NCBI GenBank assembly: GCA_950295325.1
Contig: OX485803.1
Coordinates: forward strand, 2,606,001-2,670,000
Direction of reading: 5' to 3'
DNA length: 64,000 bases
From: Polytrichum commune
Lineage: Eukaryota; Streptophyta; Polytrichopsida; Polytrichales; Polytrichaceae
Made by a program: the position numbers and the translations under genes. Below, one piece after another: positions 1 to 9,522 of the stretch. The notes below the pieces were generated by a model. It made no database searches, was not told the DNA's origin, and worked only from the letters and a program-made list of their open reading frames with translations. How positions within the stretch are numbered: the stretch's first letter is position 1; the number at the start of each line of letters is the position of its first letter.

Positions 1-1035
1 TTGCCAAGTGGGCACACATGGTGCCGATTGTGGGAACCGCCACCGCGTTGGAGACCGCATAGCCTTTTCTCAAAGGATGGTTGAGGCACCACGGGTTGCC
101 AAGAGTGATTGTGTGGGGATCAAGATCCAAAGTTCACAAGTGCATTTTCAATGCATTTCTCTAAGGAGGTCGGAATGAAACTAAGGTTTAGCACGACCTT
201 GCATTCCCAAATGAATGGGAAATCGGAGCATGTGAATGGAGTCTTGAAGCAATACTTGAGGAACTTGGTGGGGGCGGACCAAGGAGATTGGGCGGACTAT
301 GTGGGTCGAGTGGAGTGTAATTGCAATGTAGCCACGCACTTGGCTACCAAGGGGTGGTCTTTCGTGGTGGCTTATGGAGTGGATGCGCTCCAACCTATTA
401 ACCTAGCTCTCGAGGGGGCACATTCAACACTAGAGTTCAACCAAGATGGTGAGGACTTGGCCAAGGATGGTAAACAAGTCTTGGAGATGACCAAGTTGGT
501 GGTGGAGAAAGCCCGAAGGTGCTACGGAGTGCAAGTCAATGCCGAAGACGCGAAGTGGAGAATGAGGTGGGCCAAAAGGTGTTGTTGAATGTGAACAATG
601 TCACTTAGCCGGAAGGCCTCACTCCAAAGTTCATGTCCGAAATTGGAGCTCCGTTTCCCATTGTGGAACAAGTGTTCAAGGACATATATAAGTTGGAATT
701 ACCGCCCGAGATCAAAGTGCATCCGACATTTCATGTCTCATTACTAAAGCCATTTAAGGACGACACCTTGTGGCCCGATCACAAGGAAGTGATTAGGCCA
801 CGTCCCGACCTTGTGGAGGTTATTTGGAATATGAGGTAAGAGGGCATCCTCAAGTGTAGGAAGCCCAAGTGAAAAGGAAAGAAAATGTACAAAGAAGTAC
901 TTGGTGAAATGGTAGAAAGAAATCGCTTAGGTGGCGGCAAGGGACATGGTGAACGCCAAGGAATTGGTAAAGCATTTTGAATAAACTAAGGCTAGACATT
1001 CCAATAAAATGAAGCGTAGGCATTGATGAGGACAT
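1..1035 (+). pseudogene. Ty3/gypsy retrotransposon pol remnant (integrase core, C-terminal domain, decayed chromodomain)
   Basis: The plus strand encodes the second half of a gypsy integrase. From base 1 it reads as catalytic-core sequence (KWAHMVPIVGTA, then DPKFTSAF). It continues with NGKSEHVNGVLKQYLRN, a divergent form of the usual DGQSE region, and VAYGVDALQP. The C-terminal part at 633-839 has PFPIVEQVFKDIYKLELP and HPTFHVSLLKPFK, typical of chromovirus-type integrases. A decayed chromodomain follows at about 840-1010 (KYLVKW, then VAARDMVNAKELVKHFE). The reading frame is broken several times: near 100, at 588, and by stops inside the chromodomain. This copy therefore cannot make a functional integrase. 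The element is cut by the window's left edge, so reverse transcriptase and gag lie outside. It continues into a polypurine tract and LTR on the same strand. Confidence 0.9.
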
Positions 1036-1045
1036 CAATCTCCTT

Positions 1046-2814
1046 TAGTGGGGGAGAGACGCTAGTAGCACACTTAGCTTCGAGGTTAATTGCTCCACAA
1101 CATGAACTTGTTCTTTGGCTTGAGGAAATAAAGTCCAAACTTTAGTGGTGCAAAGAGAAAAGTATGAGATGAGGTCCTAGTCTTGTACTTGTGCTTGGTT
1201 AATGGAAGAGGGGGAATAGATATGCCAAACTAGGTTGGGTAAGCCGAGTAATTGGGGGCCATGGCTTGGAGGGGCCTTGGATAAAACCAAGAAACTTCTT
1301 AGTTGTGGGCTTGTCCGGGCGGGGGCAAGGTGATGGCGCGTGCTCATAAAAGTGCTACCCGCGAGCTAACGAGAGTTGGCGCATGGGAGTCATGAACCCA
1401 TGTCTCGAAAGAGCAAAGTGGGAACCGAGTCGGGCGGGACTTGGCATCACCCCCGTGCGATCGAGGCGTGGCTTAACAATGGAAAGCCATCTCGGAGTTG
1501 CAACCGAGACAACCTAGTGGAAGCGTTGAGGTCTCGCCTAGATGTGTCACGTTAGGCTAGTGGAGCCTAACGGGGGAGGCCCCAAAGGAGGGGCAACCCA
1601 AGTGAGTCCCAAAGTAGGTGGGTCTAGTATAGGTTAGGTCCTTGGATGAGAGATCCAAGGTCGCTAACGGACCACCTAGGAACGACACCTTTGGGACTAT
1701 GCCAAATTTGAAGATGCATTGTGGGGGTCGCGCCCTAAGGTAAACACAATGCCGCACCATAGAGGATGGCAACTTGAGAATTGGTGTGCCGCAACGAGTA
1801 TAGTCGATGAGGGCATCGACTCCGTTTGGTGGGGGTGAGTGTCGCGCACCTCTCCATGAGGAGTGCCCGAAACACCATGGGCACAAGGGGGACCCCGGAG
1901 TGACACCCGGGACTTGTGGCGCCGTTGGTGAGAGGGCCCAAGTGATCCTAGTGTGGGTGAGGTCCCCGGGCGTTGGGAACGTCTCCCACCCACGAAGACT
2001 AGGAGGCACAAGGGTGAGGCCATGAGTTATGCGTAGCTCATGGCGTGGTGATTCTAGAAAGCTCAAGAACACCTCAATCGGAGGTGTGAGCTAGGAGTTA
2101 TGGCCATTTGAGTGGGGCGCTGTCCCGGGACAGCGCCCTGGTACAGCAGTGCCTGGGAGTGATTCCCGGGACTGCCAAGGTTCAAACGGGCATAACTTCC
2201 TCAAGACTTGCCTGAATGGGGCAAGTGAGGAGTCCATCGGCATCTACGTGAAACGTAGATGAAGATGGAGTGGTTGGTGGTTATGATCAGACATCATACA
2301 AGGAAGTTATGATGGTCTGAAGCTGCAGGGGGGGTTCTAGGCCCAGCAGCTAAGGGAAAATGTCCACTTGGCCCCAACTCTTGGTAGAGAGACAAGAGGT
2401 TGGTTGACGGTGGGGAAGGGGCCCCGCGTGAAGTCCTAGAGGCTTATATGGGTGAGGTGGTGTGGCCTCACCCACCCGAGGCCGAACGGCATGGCCTCTA
2501 TGGGCTTTGGCCCATTGTGAGGCCATAGTTGCCTAGTATGGTTCGGGTTGTTGTAGTGTTGCTCCGGCAATGCGATGATCAACATAAGATGGGACTTCCA
2601 TGGATGGAAGTCCACATCGAAGAAATGGGTTACCGATTAAGGGGTGAGTCCCGAAAGCAAAGTAGGAGGGTTGGTTCCCCTCCTTTGAATTATATGGTCC
2701 GGGGTAAGAGGAGCTAACCATTAGCATGGCGGTATGCAAAGGGTTAGCGCTCGTAACCTTTGCTAGAAAGGAAAATTGGCAAGATTGCTAAGGGGGCTAG
2801 CAAGGGTTGCGACA
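1046..2814 (+). mobile_element. Polypurine tract and 3' LTR of the gypsy element
   Basis: A purine tract (AGTGGGGGAGAG, about 1048-1058) follows the chromodomain region, as expected just upstream of a 3' LTR. The next 1.75 kb is GC-richer than most of the window and holds no credible gene. The LTR appears to end in CA at 2813-2814, followed by CATAT. The related, uninserted sequence at 4864 reads CATATCATGCC, so CATAT is a plausible 5-bp target duplication whose partner lies outside the window. The left LTR boundary is approximate, because no clear TG start is visible after the purine tract. Open frames on either strand inside this stretch look fortuitous. Confidence 0.65.
2115..2138. repeat. 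24-bp perfect palindrome inside the LTR
   Basis: GGGCGCTGTCCC is followed directly by its exact reverse complement GGGACAGCGCCC, with no spacer. It lies centrally in the LTR, so it could form a stem in the retrotransposon transcript. It may equally be a simple feature of this family. Confidence 0.9.
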
Positions 2815-2920
2815 CATATAATGCCAGGGTGACGTGTAATGGAAACCTGGGAAGTGTTTGAGGTGGAGACCGCCAAGCAAAAATTTGTCAAAACATGAAT
2901 ATGGTGAATGCGGTGAGCGT
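2815..2920. repeat. Partial duplicate of the tRNA-Phe 3' flank, with 12 nt of the tRNA
   Basis: This stretch is nearly identical to 4864-4968. Shared blocks include ATGCCAGGGTGACGTGTAAT and CAAAAATTTGTCAAAACATG. The other copy is the trailer and last bases of the intact tRNA-Phe gene. Here similarity stops after TGCGGTGAGCGT, which corresponds to the discriminator base and last acceptor/T-arm bases of tRNA-Phe. The body of the tRNA is missing. The duplicate abuts the gypsy LTR. Confidence 0.9.
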
Positions 2921-3925
2921 AGAGCGTGCAAAGTAACCATGATTACAGCTTTGAACCACGTATGTAACCCATGGTAAAAAATAGGGTTTGGAAAACTTAC
3001 CATAGGTATGAACTCCAATATAAACCCCTAACCCTAAAAAAAACCTCATTTTCTTACCATTCATGCAAGCGTAAGGTGGGGTGACTTTGTGCATACTCAC
3101 TAGAATAGTAGATACGTGTGGAAAGTGAGAGAAACTAGGACGAATCACCGAGAGGAGTATTCTACTTGGAGTAACATAGTCATGGCCAAGGATCAGGTTT
3201 GAACACTCATATGTCATTTTACAATGAGTGTTATAAGTTGAAATACTGCATTGCATTTGATGTTGTTTATGTGTGTGCGACATGGATAACAACTGGGTCC
3301 TACTGTTATTTACCTCGTGTATGTAACTAATCCTCAAATGTTTGTTGGTTGGTTGGTTGCATGGGCACAGGTGAGGCAGGCCCTTCATACTCTCAATACG
3401 AGGATGTATTATGATTATGACATTTTAAGCATTTCTATTGGTTGATGATACTAGGAACATTTCCTTTGTAAGTACTCCATAGATGTGGTGGATTAGATAT
3501 GTGTACTTTGTAGTGAAGTAAGAAGATAGGTGATTAAACCTCAAAGGTATGGGACAGTCAAACTTAAACATTTGTTGTTGGATACCATTTTATAGCAGAA
3601 ACCCTAAGTAAGGTACATAGTCTTGCAAAGCAAAGTAGGTTACAACACAAAATGTCTAGGTTATACAACACATAGAGAAGCATGATTGCAAACAACTATA
3701 CTATGCAAATTGCTATTGTGTTACCAAGTAGGAAGATGCAAAGAAAATAGAAAGAGTCTTGTGAAAATTCCCACCCACCCACCCTTGTATTACAATGAAG
3801 AAGCGGTTGAAGGATTTGGCCTCTGAAAAGAGGAAGTTCGAACTTTGTAAAAGTTTTGAAAAGTCAGCTCTATATAGATTATCCTTTAGTGGTGTGGAAC
3901 CCACTACCTAATCCTTCACATACTT
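2921..3925. other. Intergenic, no gene seen
   Basis: No recognisable gene or element. Short open frames have no family features. A short telomere-like string (AACCCCTAACCCTAAA) occurs near 3024-3040 but is not repeated. Confidence 0.6.
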
Positions 3926-4594
3926 ATGAAGTTAGCATACATATTTTGTGAATGGCTAACATTGCAGAACACTAACAAGGGACCAACATGGAATGGCGAA
4001 CTGCTAGCTATGGGGTATGGCCTACCGCTACCTACACCCATCCCTGCTGTTCAAACGACTCTATCAGCCATTGACCTACCCAAAATACATAAGTTTATCC
4101 ATGAGTGCGACACGGCAACACTCGCAGACTGTGACGATGAAGGTGTGCATTTACCATTGCTGATTGACTCGCTTGATCTAGCACTCTGGACTTCATTGTT
4201 TGTCACTACCACAACAGACCCCAACAGATTTATGGCCAATATCAGATCGGCGCATGCCAAACTAGGTGATCTACTCATGCAAGATGAGCAGGAAACTACA
4301 AAGTCGGTCGGAATTTGTTCAATGATAGAGGAGACCTTGAAGCTGGCAAATAGTGACGCATTGGAATCTAACTCCATGCGTTCCATTATCAAACCAATTA
4401 TGGACGTCACTTTTGTTGCCACACACCCATTCCTGGCGATGCTAAAGATCTCGTTAGCAGAAAGGTCAGCACTTGAGGTATTTACTAATAACCTCAACTC
4501 TTCCCGGTTGTATACAAGGTTTGGGGTTCGATGTCTTTGTGAACATTGGTTGGTGTTCGCTTATTTATGGGACTGCATGCCATGTCTACCTTGA
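3926..4594 (+). CDS. Unrecognised 222-codon open reading frame, doubtful
   Basis: An uninterrupted frame from an ATG encodes about 222 residues. I recognise no domain. The composition is protein-like: mixed polar and hydrophobic, with a stretch rich in Asp, Leu and Thr around residues 50-110 (such as LPLLIDSLDLALW). There is no signal peptide or clear membrane segment. The tail after about residue 190 looks random. An open frame of 148 codons also lies antisense to it, so the length may reflect few stop codons rather than selection. It may be a fragment of a decayed gene or transposon, or an exon whose partners I could not place. It lies just downstream of the tRNA pair on the opposite strand. 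Confidence 0.2.
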   Translation: MKLAYIFCEWLTLQNTNKGPTWNGELLAMGYGLPLPTPIPAVQTTLSAIDLPKIHKFIHECDTATLADCDDEGVHLPLLIDSLDLALWTSLFVTTTTDPNRFMANIRSAHAKLGDLLMQDEQETTKSVGICSMIEETLKLANSDALESNSMRSIIKPIMDVTFVATHPFLAMLKISLAERSALEVFTNNLNSSRLYTRFGVRCLCEHWLVFAYLWDCMPCLP

Positions 4595-4927
4595 AAAACA
4601 TTTATATTTCTCTACGTTCATGGGAACAAACCATTATTTCCTTGTACATCTTCATATTTTGTGTTCCATATCCATGGTTCAGTTTGTTGTGAGGAACATA
4701 ACGTAGACGCTTTTGGGAGGGGGGATAGTCTCAAAGGCTAGGGGTTGGGCCGGGTGTTGGATCATAGTGCTAATAGAACATTGCGAATTGGAGGTTGGAC
4801 CCTATTGCTTGCCACAGTTGGCAACAACACCAATAACCCCCCGACCATTTACAAACCTCGGCTCATATCATGCCAGGGTGACGTGTAATGGAAACCTCGG
4901 AAGTGTTTGAGATGGAGACCGCCAAGC

Positions 4928-4942
4928 AAAAATTTGTCAAAA
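4928..4942 (-). terminator. Pol III T-tracts downstream of tRNA-Phe
   Basis: Read on the minus strand, a TTTT run (4942-4939) begins 14 nt past the tRNA-Phe 3' end, and TTTTT follows at 4932-4928. Both are the usual RNA polymerase III termination signal. None lies between the two tRNA genes. Confidence 0.7.
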
Positions 4943-4956
4943 CATGAATATGGTGA

Positions 4957-4981
4957 TGCGGTGAGCGTGGATCGAACACGC

Positions 4982-5024
<43 letters not shown>

Positions 5025-5029
5025 CCCGC
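4957..5029 (-). tRNA. tRNA-Phe (anticodon GAA)
   Basis: The minus strand gives a complete 73-nt nuclear tRNA without encoded CCA. It starts GCGGGGATAGCTCAG and has the anticodon loop ACTGAAGAT (anticodon GAA). The T-arm is GTGTTCGATCCAC, which carries the B box, and the 3' end is CTCACCGCA. The acceptor stem pairs except for a G·A opposition at the fifth pair, which I recall from plant tRNA-Phe. It carries internal A and B boxes for Pol III. It lies only three bases downstream of tRNA-Val on the same strand. Confidence 0.98.
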
Positions 5030-5032
5030 ATG

Positions 5033-5106
5033 TGTTTTCGCCCGGGTTCGAACCGGAGACCTTCAGTGTGTTAGACTGATGTGATAACCAACTACACCAC
5101 GAAAAC
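5033..5106 (-). tRNA. tRNA-Val (anticodon AAC)
   Basis: The minus strand gives a complete 74-nt tRNA. It has a 5' acceptor GTTTTCG pairing perfectly with 3' CGAAAAC, the D-arm GTGTAGTTGGTTATCAC, the anticodon loop TCTAACAC (AAC, read with inosine), the T-arm CGGTTCGAACCCG and discriminator A. After D-stem GTTATCAC it has ATCA where the plant form I know has GTCA. It is the upstream member of the pair, followed after three bases by tRNA-Phe, so the two may be made as one precursor. Confidence 0.98.
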
Positions 5107-5454
5107 TGCTCAATTGATGGCTTTGGCCCTGAACATTGCCGCATATAACTTCTCTCAAGGAACCAAGCATCCTGTCAACAAATGTGTGCTTCTGGTTTGT
5201 TTGGTTCTTCGAGACCAATCTTGATACCCTGGAGCATCTATTTTGCCTGACGGCTTTGCTTTTACATTGGGACGTGCTTTATACCAACGGATGTGTTTTG
5301 TCGGACCTCTCTCGAACCAATATTCCACATCTACCCGCCATTCATATGACTGAAAGAACATCCATGCATGTGGCAATGAGATGTATCATAGCTTTCTAAC
5401 ATTGTGTTTTGTGGGCTTTTCGTCCCGGAATTACCACGAGGGACTTCACCAATT
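5107..5454. other. Upstream flank of the tRNA pair, no gene seen
   Basis: No coding region or transposon end recognised. It would hold any external promoter elements for tRNA-Val, but I see no distinct TATA-like block to name. Confidence 0.4.
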
Positions 5455-5692
5455 ATTGCATTCAGTGTCACCAAGTCTATTTGTCTTGCTCAACACTAAT
5501 TGCTGACCACCCGTGTAGCGTCACTAACACTCAGCGTAAACCTAACATTGTTTGCCAATCGTCGGCATTATACATGTACGATGTTACAATTATTGTCGCT
5601 TACTAAGTGATTTTACGTCCAAATTTCATTCATCCATGACAATCTTTCATTACAAAGTTGTTAGAATCCATGATATACCAAACTTCGGTTCG
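5455..5692 (+). repeat. Single-arm copy of the 46-kb palindromic element
   Basis: This stretch matches one arm of the long palindrome at 46070-46881 in order and orientation of the left arm. Shared blocks include CAGTGTCACCAA, TCTATTTGTCTTGCTCAA, AACCTAACATTGTTTG, CTTACTAAGTGATTTT and CATCCATGACAAT. No opposite arm is found nearby, so this is a fragment or a solo arm. Confidence 0.8.
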
Positions 5693-7217
5693 ATAGCTGA
5701 CATGGATTACATCCAATTTTCAAACCTCCATAACAATTCTTGATGTGCATACTAGCTTTATATGTTACAAGGATATTGCCACAATCAAGCTACAACAGCG
5801 TGTAACTCCAAATGGACCATGGTAACCCACACTCATTGGTGCTATCGGTGCACTTGGACAATGAAACTTTTACAGCCGCATCGTAATCATCTACTAGAAG
5901 CTCACATGTGTTGTGTCAACTTTACAAACATCCGTGAAATAAGGGAATAGGACGAGAAACATGTGGGAGGAAAAAACCATAGAGTTGCATCCAAGCTGTT
6001 TGAATCCACTCAACGGTTCACGCAATTTAGTGTGGGCCTCACTAATCATTTTCAACCCATGCCAATGAATATCAAAGCTAATTGTTGTACATCGCATTAC
6101 ATATCTAGTGACACTTCTTCTCCCCAATATTATTGCCGTGGAACACCATATGATTCAAGATGACTAAATCATGGTAACTGGGCAAGGAGGCTTAAAGTGT
6201 AGAAATCTAGGAGAGAATGCTTTTACTTATCATTGAAGAACCAACAACTTTCCTAAGATTGCTTATACACATTCCCTACTTACACTCTTCAACTACTGCC
6301 CAAGTGAGTGTTGAATACACCGCCCTCAACACTATGTCGTCCACCACCTAAACTAAATGCTAATCGCAGTCGGAGTACTTAAGGTAAGTACTGCGGTTTT
6401 CACCGAGTTTGCCGGTGATTGCCATTGGTAATTGTTTGTCACAACAACCTCCCCTCGAACCAAAGTTAGAGAGCATTTTCAAAAAAAATCCTTGGAGAGG
6501 GACGAAACAGATGGCGGAACCGCGAGTTTCTGAACCGGTAGCGAGATAGTTTCCGAAACTCTGAAAGAGACGTTGCTTCTTGTCATGCGGTCGGTTGGTC
6601 TGTTGTTGAGGAAGTTGCTTGACCGGTTGCTCGCTTGAATGGAGGGAACATATAAGAGTGACTCTGGTGATAACAAGGACCGAAAGGGAGAGTTGGAGGT
6701 GAGGCGCCTTTGAGTGATTTGGTGATTGGTCCTTCCGATGAGGGTAGTTTGAGTCGAAGTTGGTGGAGACCATTGCCTGAGAGTTCTAGTGATGAAGAGA
6801 GCGAGGCTCCCTTGCCGATCTTGCCTCCACTAGGTCGCGCCCCTGTAATCTGTCACATTTGGCCACGAACATACGTAAGGATTTGATGCCTTTGGTGTTG
6901 TGCCGGTGGAGATTGGTGAATCCAAGCCTCTGTGAGTACGTCAATGGTTCGATAGATCGGGCAACAATGGTCTTTGTGAAGTTGGATTCATGAGGTTACC
7001 ACGCTTTTGTGGACAAATGTGGATGGCAGAGGGAATTGTCGGCAGCATGTCTTCGTCTTGAAGCGCATTGTCTTTTTGGCTGCTAGTTGGCGGAAAGTTG
7101 AACAAATTCAAGGTCTAGAAATCCCGGGTGCGGGCTTCACATTATGTGGAGTTCTTTAGTTGTCCTCCCCATCAAACAACTAACCCTCACTATGAGTTGT
7201 GAAGGAGTCAGTGAGCA
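5693..7217. other. Intergenic with possible decayed retroelement sequence
   Basis: No intact gene. At 6772-6870 the plus strand encodes a short acidic, Ser-rich peptide (PESSSDEESEAPLPILPP) that could be decayed gag or unrelated. The region just below 7200 lies 3' of the copia RNase H remnant (minus strand). It has a purine-rich GATGGGGAGGAC on the minus strand near 7160-7170, a candidate polypurine tract, so the copia LTR may lie below this. I could not delimit an LTR. Confidence 0.35.
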
Positions 7218-7859
7218 TTAAGCGTGTTGTGTCAGACATGCCAAGTTTTCCCTTAGTCGTTGAAATATTGTTTGTCCAAGTCGCTTGGTAAACAAGTCAA
7301 AAAGTTGATCACTGGAGCTCACATGATCCACCCTAATCTCCTTCATTGCAATTGTTGTCCAAATGTAGTGATGATGGATAGGGATGTGCTTTGTTATGTC
7401 ATGATACACCGGATTCTTTGCAAGTTCAATTGCACTATGACTGTCGCATAACATTTGAGTTGGGTGATTTCAACTAAAAGCAAAAACTCGTCACCTAATG
7501 AACATTACACGTACACCGAGAGCAACCTTCAGTAACGTTGCATTTTCCCTTTTTGAATAAGGTCAAAATTTTGGGAGAAATTTGAGCTAATAAGATCCAA
7601 TACTGTAAACAACCTTCTCAATGAAACCACTTGTCAATACCATGTATTTTGCCCCAATACATGATAACGTTGTGCATTGTTGTGTCTTGGTACCCCAAGT
7701 GATGGGGCTACCCATGGCTATTGAAATTGTGATACAATGCAAATGTAGATGTTTGGTGGGTAAATCAAAGTGAGAGAATCTTTGTATGTCAAGGTAAAAG
7801 ATTGTGACGTTTGTTATTCCTTCTCCTAAGGTAGATGAGGTTAATGTGGACACCTCCAA
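7218..7859 (-). pseudogene. Ty1/copia polyprotein remnant (RNase H end)
   Basis: Two minus-strand frames encode the C-terminal RNase H region of a copia polyprotein. The upstream block (7587-7859) contains SPITWGTKTQQCTTLS followed by AKYM, matching the usual PISWKSKKQ...ALSSTEAEY arrangement. The downstream block (7218-7454) contains LCDSHSAIELAKNPVYHD, TKHIPIHHHYI and DQLFDLFTKRLG, matching CDNQSAIALAKNP...TKHID...DQLADILTKPL. The two are out of frame and separated by about 130 bp, so the gene is dead. No reverse transcriptase is recognised farther upstream (higher coordinates). Confidence 0.9.
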
Positions 7860-8954
7860 CTATGTGGGATTATCCAACCAATGTATTCGAGCATTAGAAG
7901 CTTGAGCAAGTTAGAAATTACAAATCAAGACCAAAGAATTTTAAATCGTTGAAATCAAAGTTGAGGAATGTGTTGATCTAGGCTCTAGAATCAAATTGTT
8001 GTGCTTCCCAATATGGTGTTATAGGGGGGAACTCTCTCATTGTTCAATGTGAGTGGACGACATCATTAGCCAATGAAAACCAAGTTTTATGCCAATATTG
8101 GTTGTATCATGTCTTTAAAGTGGTAAGGGGTAAGATAAAATGTTGGTGAATTGGCTTTTCATTATAGAATACCCACAATACAAGTTGGTCAGCACCTCAC
8201 AACCACATGCCACTTCCTAATTTGCCCCCCTCGCCCACAAAATCCAAGTGTGTCATGACTCAATGTTTAGCACTCTTAATTATGAAGGATGATGGGTGTA
8301 GTTTGATTTTGTGAATGTGACTAACCGAAATTTCATCAAGGTGACGGCTAATTCACCATGTATTACTCACCCACAAAATTAAAGCAACTATATTATTGAT
8401 TAGGAGTTAAAAATAGGTGTCTGATTATGGATGCTAATTGTATTAGCCTCATCTACCTTAGACCCGAGGCGGGCTTACAAAGCATGGACGAAGGATAAGG
8501 CCTATTCCTTCATGTTAGAGAGTGGTATTTGGTGTCAGTTTCAAACATTTCATACTATCAAGGTAGGAATGTAATCTAATCTCTAGTTGATGAAGACTTT
8601 TGAAATTTTCACTTTGAAAATGCTTACATGGAGCTCATGGACTTATTAAAAAATTAAGTTCAAGCATATGGATGTGAACTACGGCTTTGTATCAACAAGC
8701 TCGATTTACAACTATGCTACAAATCAAACTTGCAAACTTATATTTTATAGATGATTTTGAAATAAGAATAAATTCTCAAAAAGATAGCCAAGGGAATTTT
8801 TTTTTCTTATCTTGAATGATTGTTGAAACTCACATATTAGACTAGACACTTCATTGTTGAATTAAAATAAGGTAGAGGGTGCTTAAACCAACATTTTGTT
8901 GACTTAGCCTATTTTTGAAGTTCACATGGATTAGTGGTATGCATGAGTGGCTTA
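7860..8954. other. Intergenic, no gene seen
   Basis: AT-rich sequence with no domain-bearing frame. It is presumably the eroded body of the copia element or older repeats. No copia reverse-transcriptase motif could be found on the minus strand. Confidence 0.5.
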
Positions 8955-9522
8955 GGGTGAGTTTCCATGTAGGCACGGGGAGGTCACTTCATTGTCAAGT
9001 TGACACCACGTGCGGACAAAGTTTGCTACCCCTATATTACATGCCATATATAATTTTAAAATTTATGATATTTTTTCTACATATACATAACCATTGATAT
9101 TATCTTTTGTATATATTTTTTGAAATTTTTAGTCATCTTTATTTTTTAGTAATTTTTTTAGTTCAATTCTGTGTCATTCTAGTTAGAAACGGTATGTTTT
9201 ATGAAAAAAACAAATCATCAAATTTAGTTACCACTTTTAACTATGTCATAGGTACTGTGTATATCTACTCATGAAAAACATTTGATAAAATTTTGACCCA
9301 TTTTGGTGGTGCAACTTACCAAAAGAAGATTTTTTTTGGTTGCACGTGGTGTTCAACTTGACAATGGAGTGATCCCCCCGTGCATGTAGGCCACTCGACC
9401 ACAAAATTCTAGTGTGAAAAAGGACAAACTTGCCCAAATGTAGAGGGAATTTGGTGGGGTAGGGTTTGTATGTGCCAACTAGCTATTCCCATCTTCTCAA
9501 ATTTGGGTCCACTTACTAAGAG
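8955..9522 (+). mobile_element. Left half of a GGGTGAGTTTCC-type MITE, split by a nested element
   Basis: TTA precedes GGGTGAGTTTCCATGTAGG (8955-8973). The family sequence resumes at 9391 (CCACTCGACCACAAAATTCT) and runs through TGCCCAAATGTAGAGGGAAT and CCAACTAGCTATTCCCATCT to about 9520. The order is the same as in the copies at 52511 and 52876. The right half of the MITE is missing. At 9522 the sequence changes to TAAGAGCGTCCCCACCAGG, which resembles the GAGC(A/G)TCCCCA termini of other plant MITEs, so a second insertion probably removed the rest. Confidence 0.8.
8974..9382. mobile_element. 409-bp nested non-autonomous DNA transposon with 8-bp target duplication
   Basis: It is bounded on both sides by CATGTAGG (8966-8973 and 9383-9390), a perfect 8-bp direct repeat of host MITE sequence. 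Its ends are about 40-bp imperfect inverted repeats. The left end starts CACGGGGAGGTCACTTCATT. The reverse complement of the right end starts CACGGGGGGATCACTCCATT. Both continue with GTCAAGTTG...CACCACGTGC. The inside is AT-rich and non-coding. An 8-bp duplication fits the hAT superfamily, though the terminal bases are not the classic CAGGG. A related right-hand fragment lies at 60430-60702. Confidence 0.9.

Noticed and set aside
1557-2072. Minus-strand 171-codon frame
   Set aside because: It lies within the GC-rich gypsy LTR, overlaps two other open frames on the same strand and shows no domain.
4051-4497. Minus-strand 148-codon frame
   Set aside because: It overlaps the longer plus-strand frame 3926-4594. 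Neither has a recognisable domain, so I kept only the longer one, and at low confidence.
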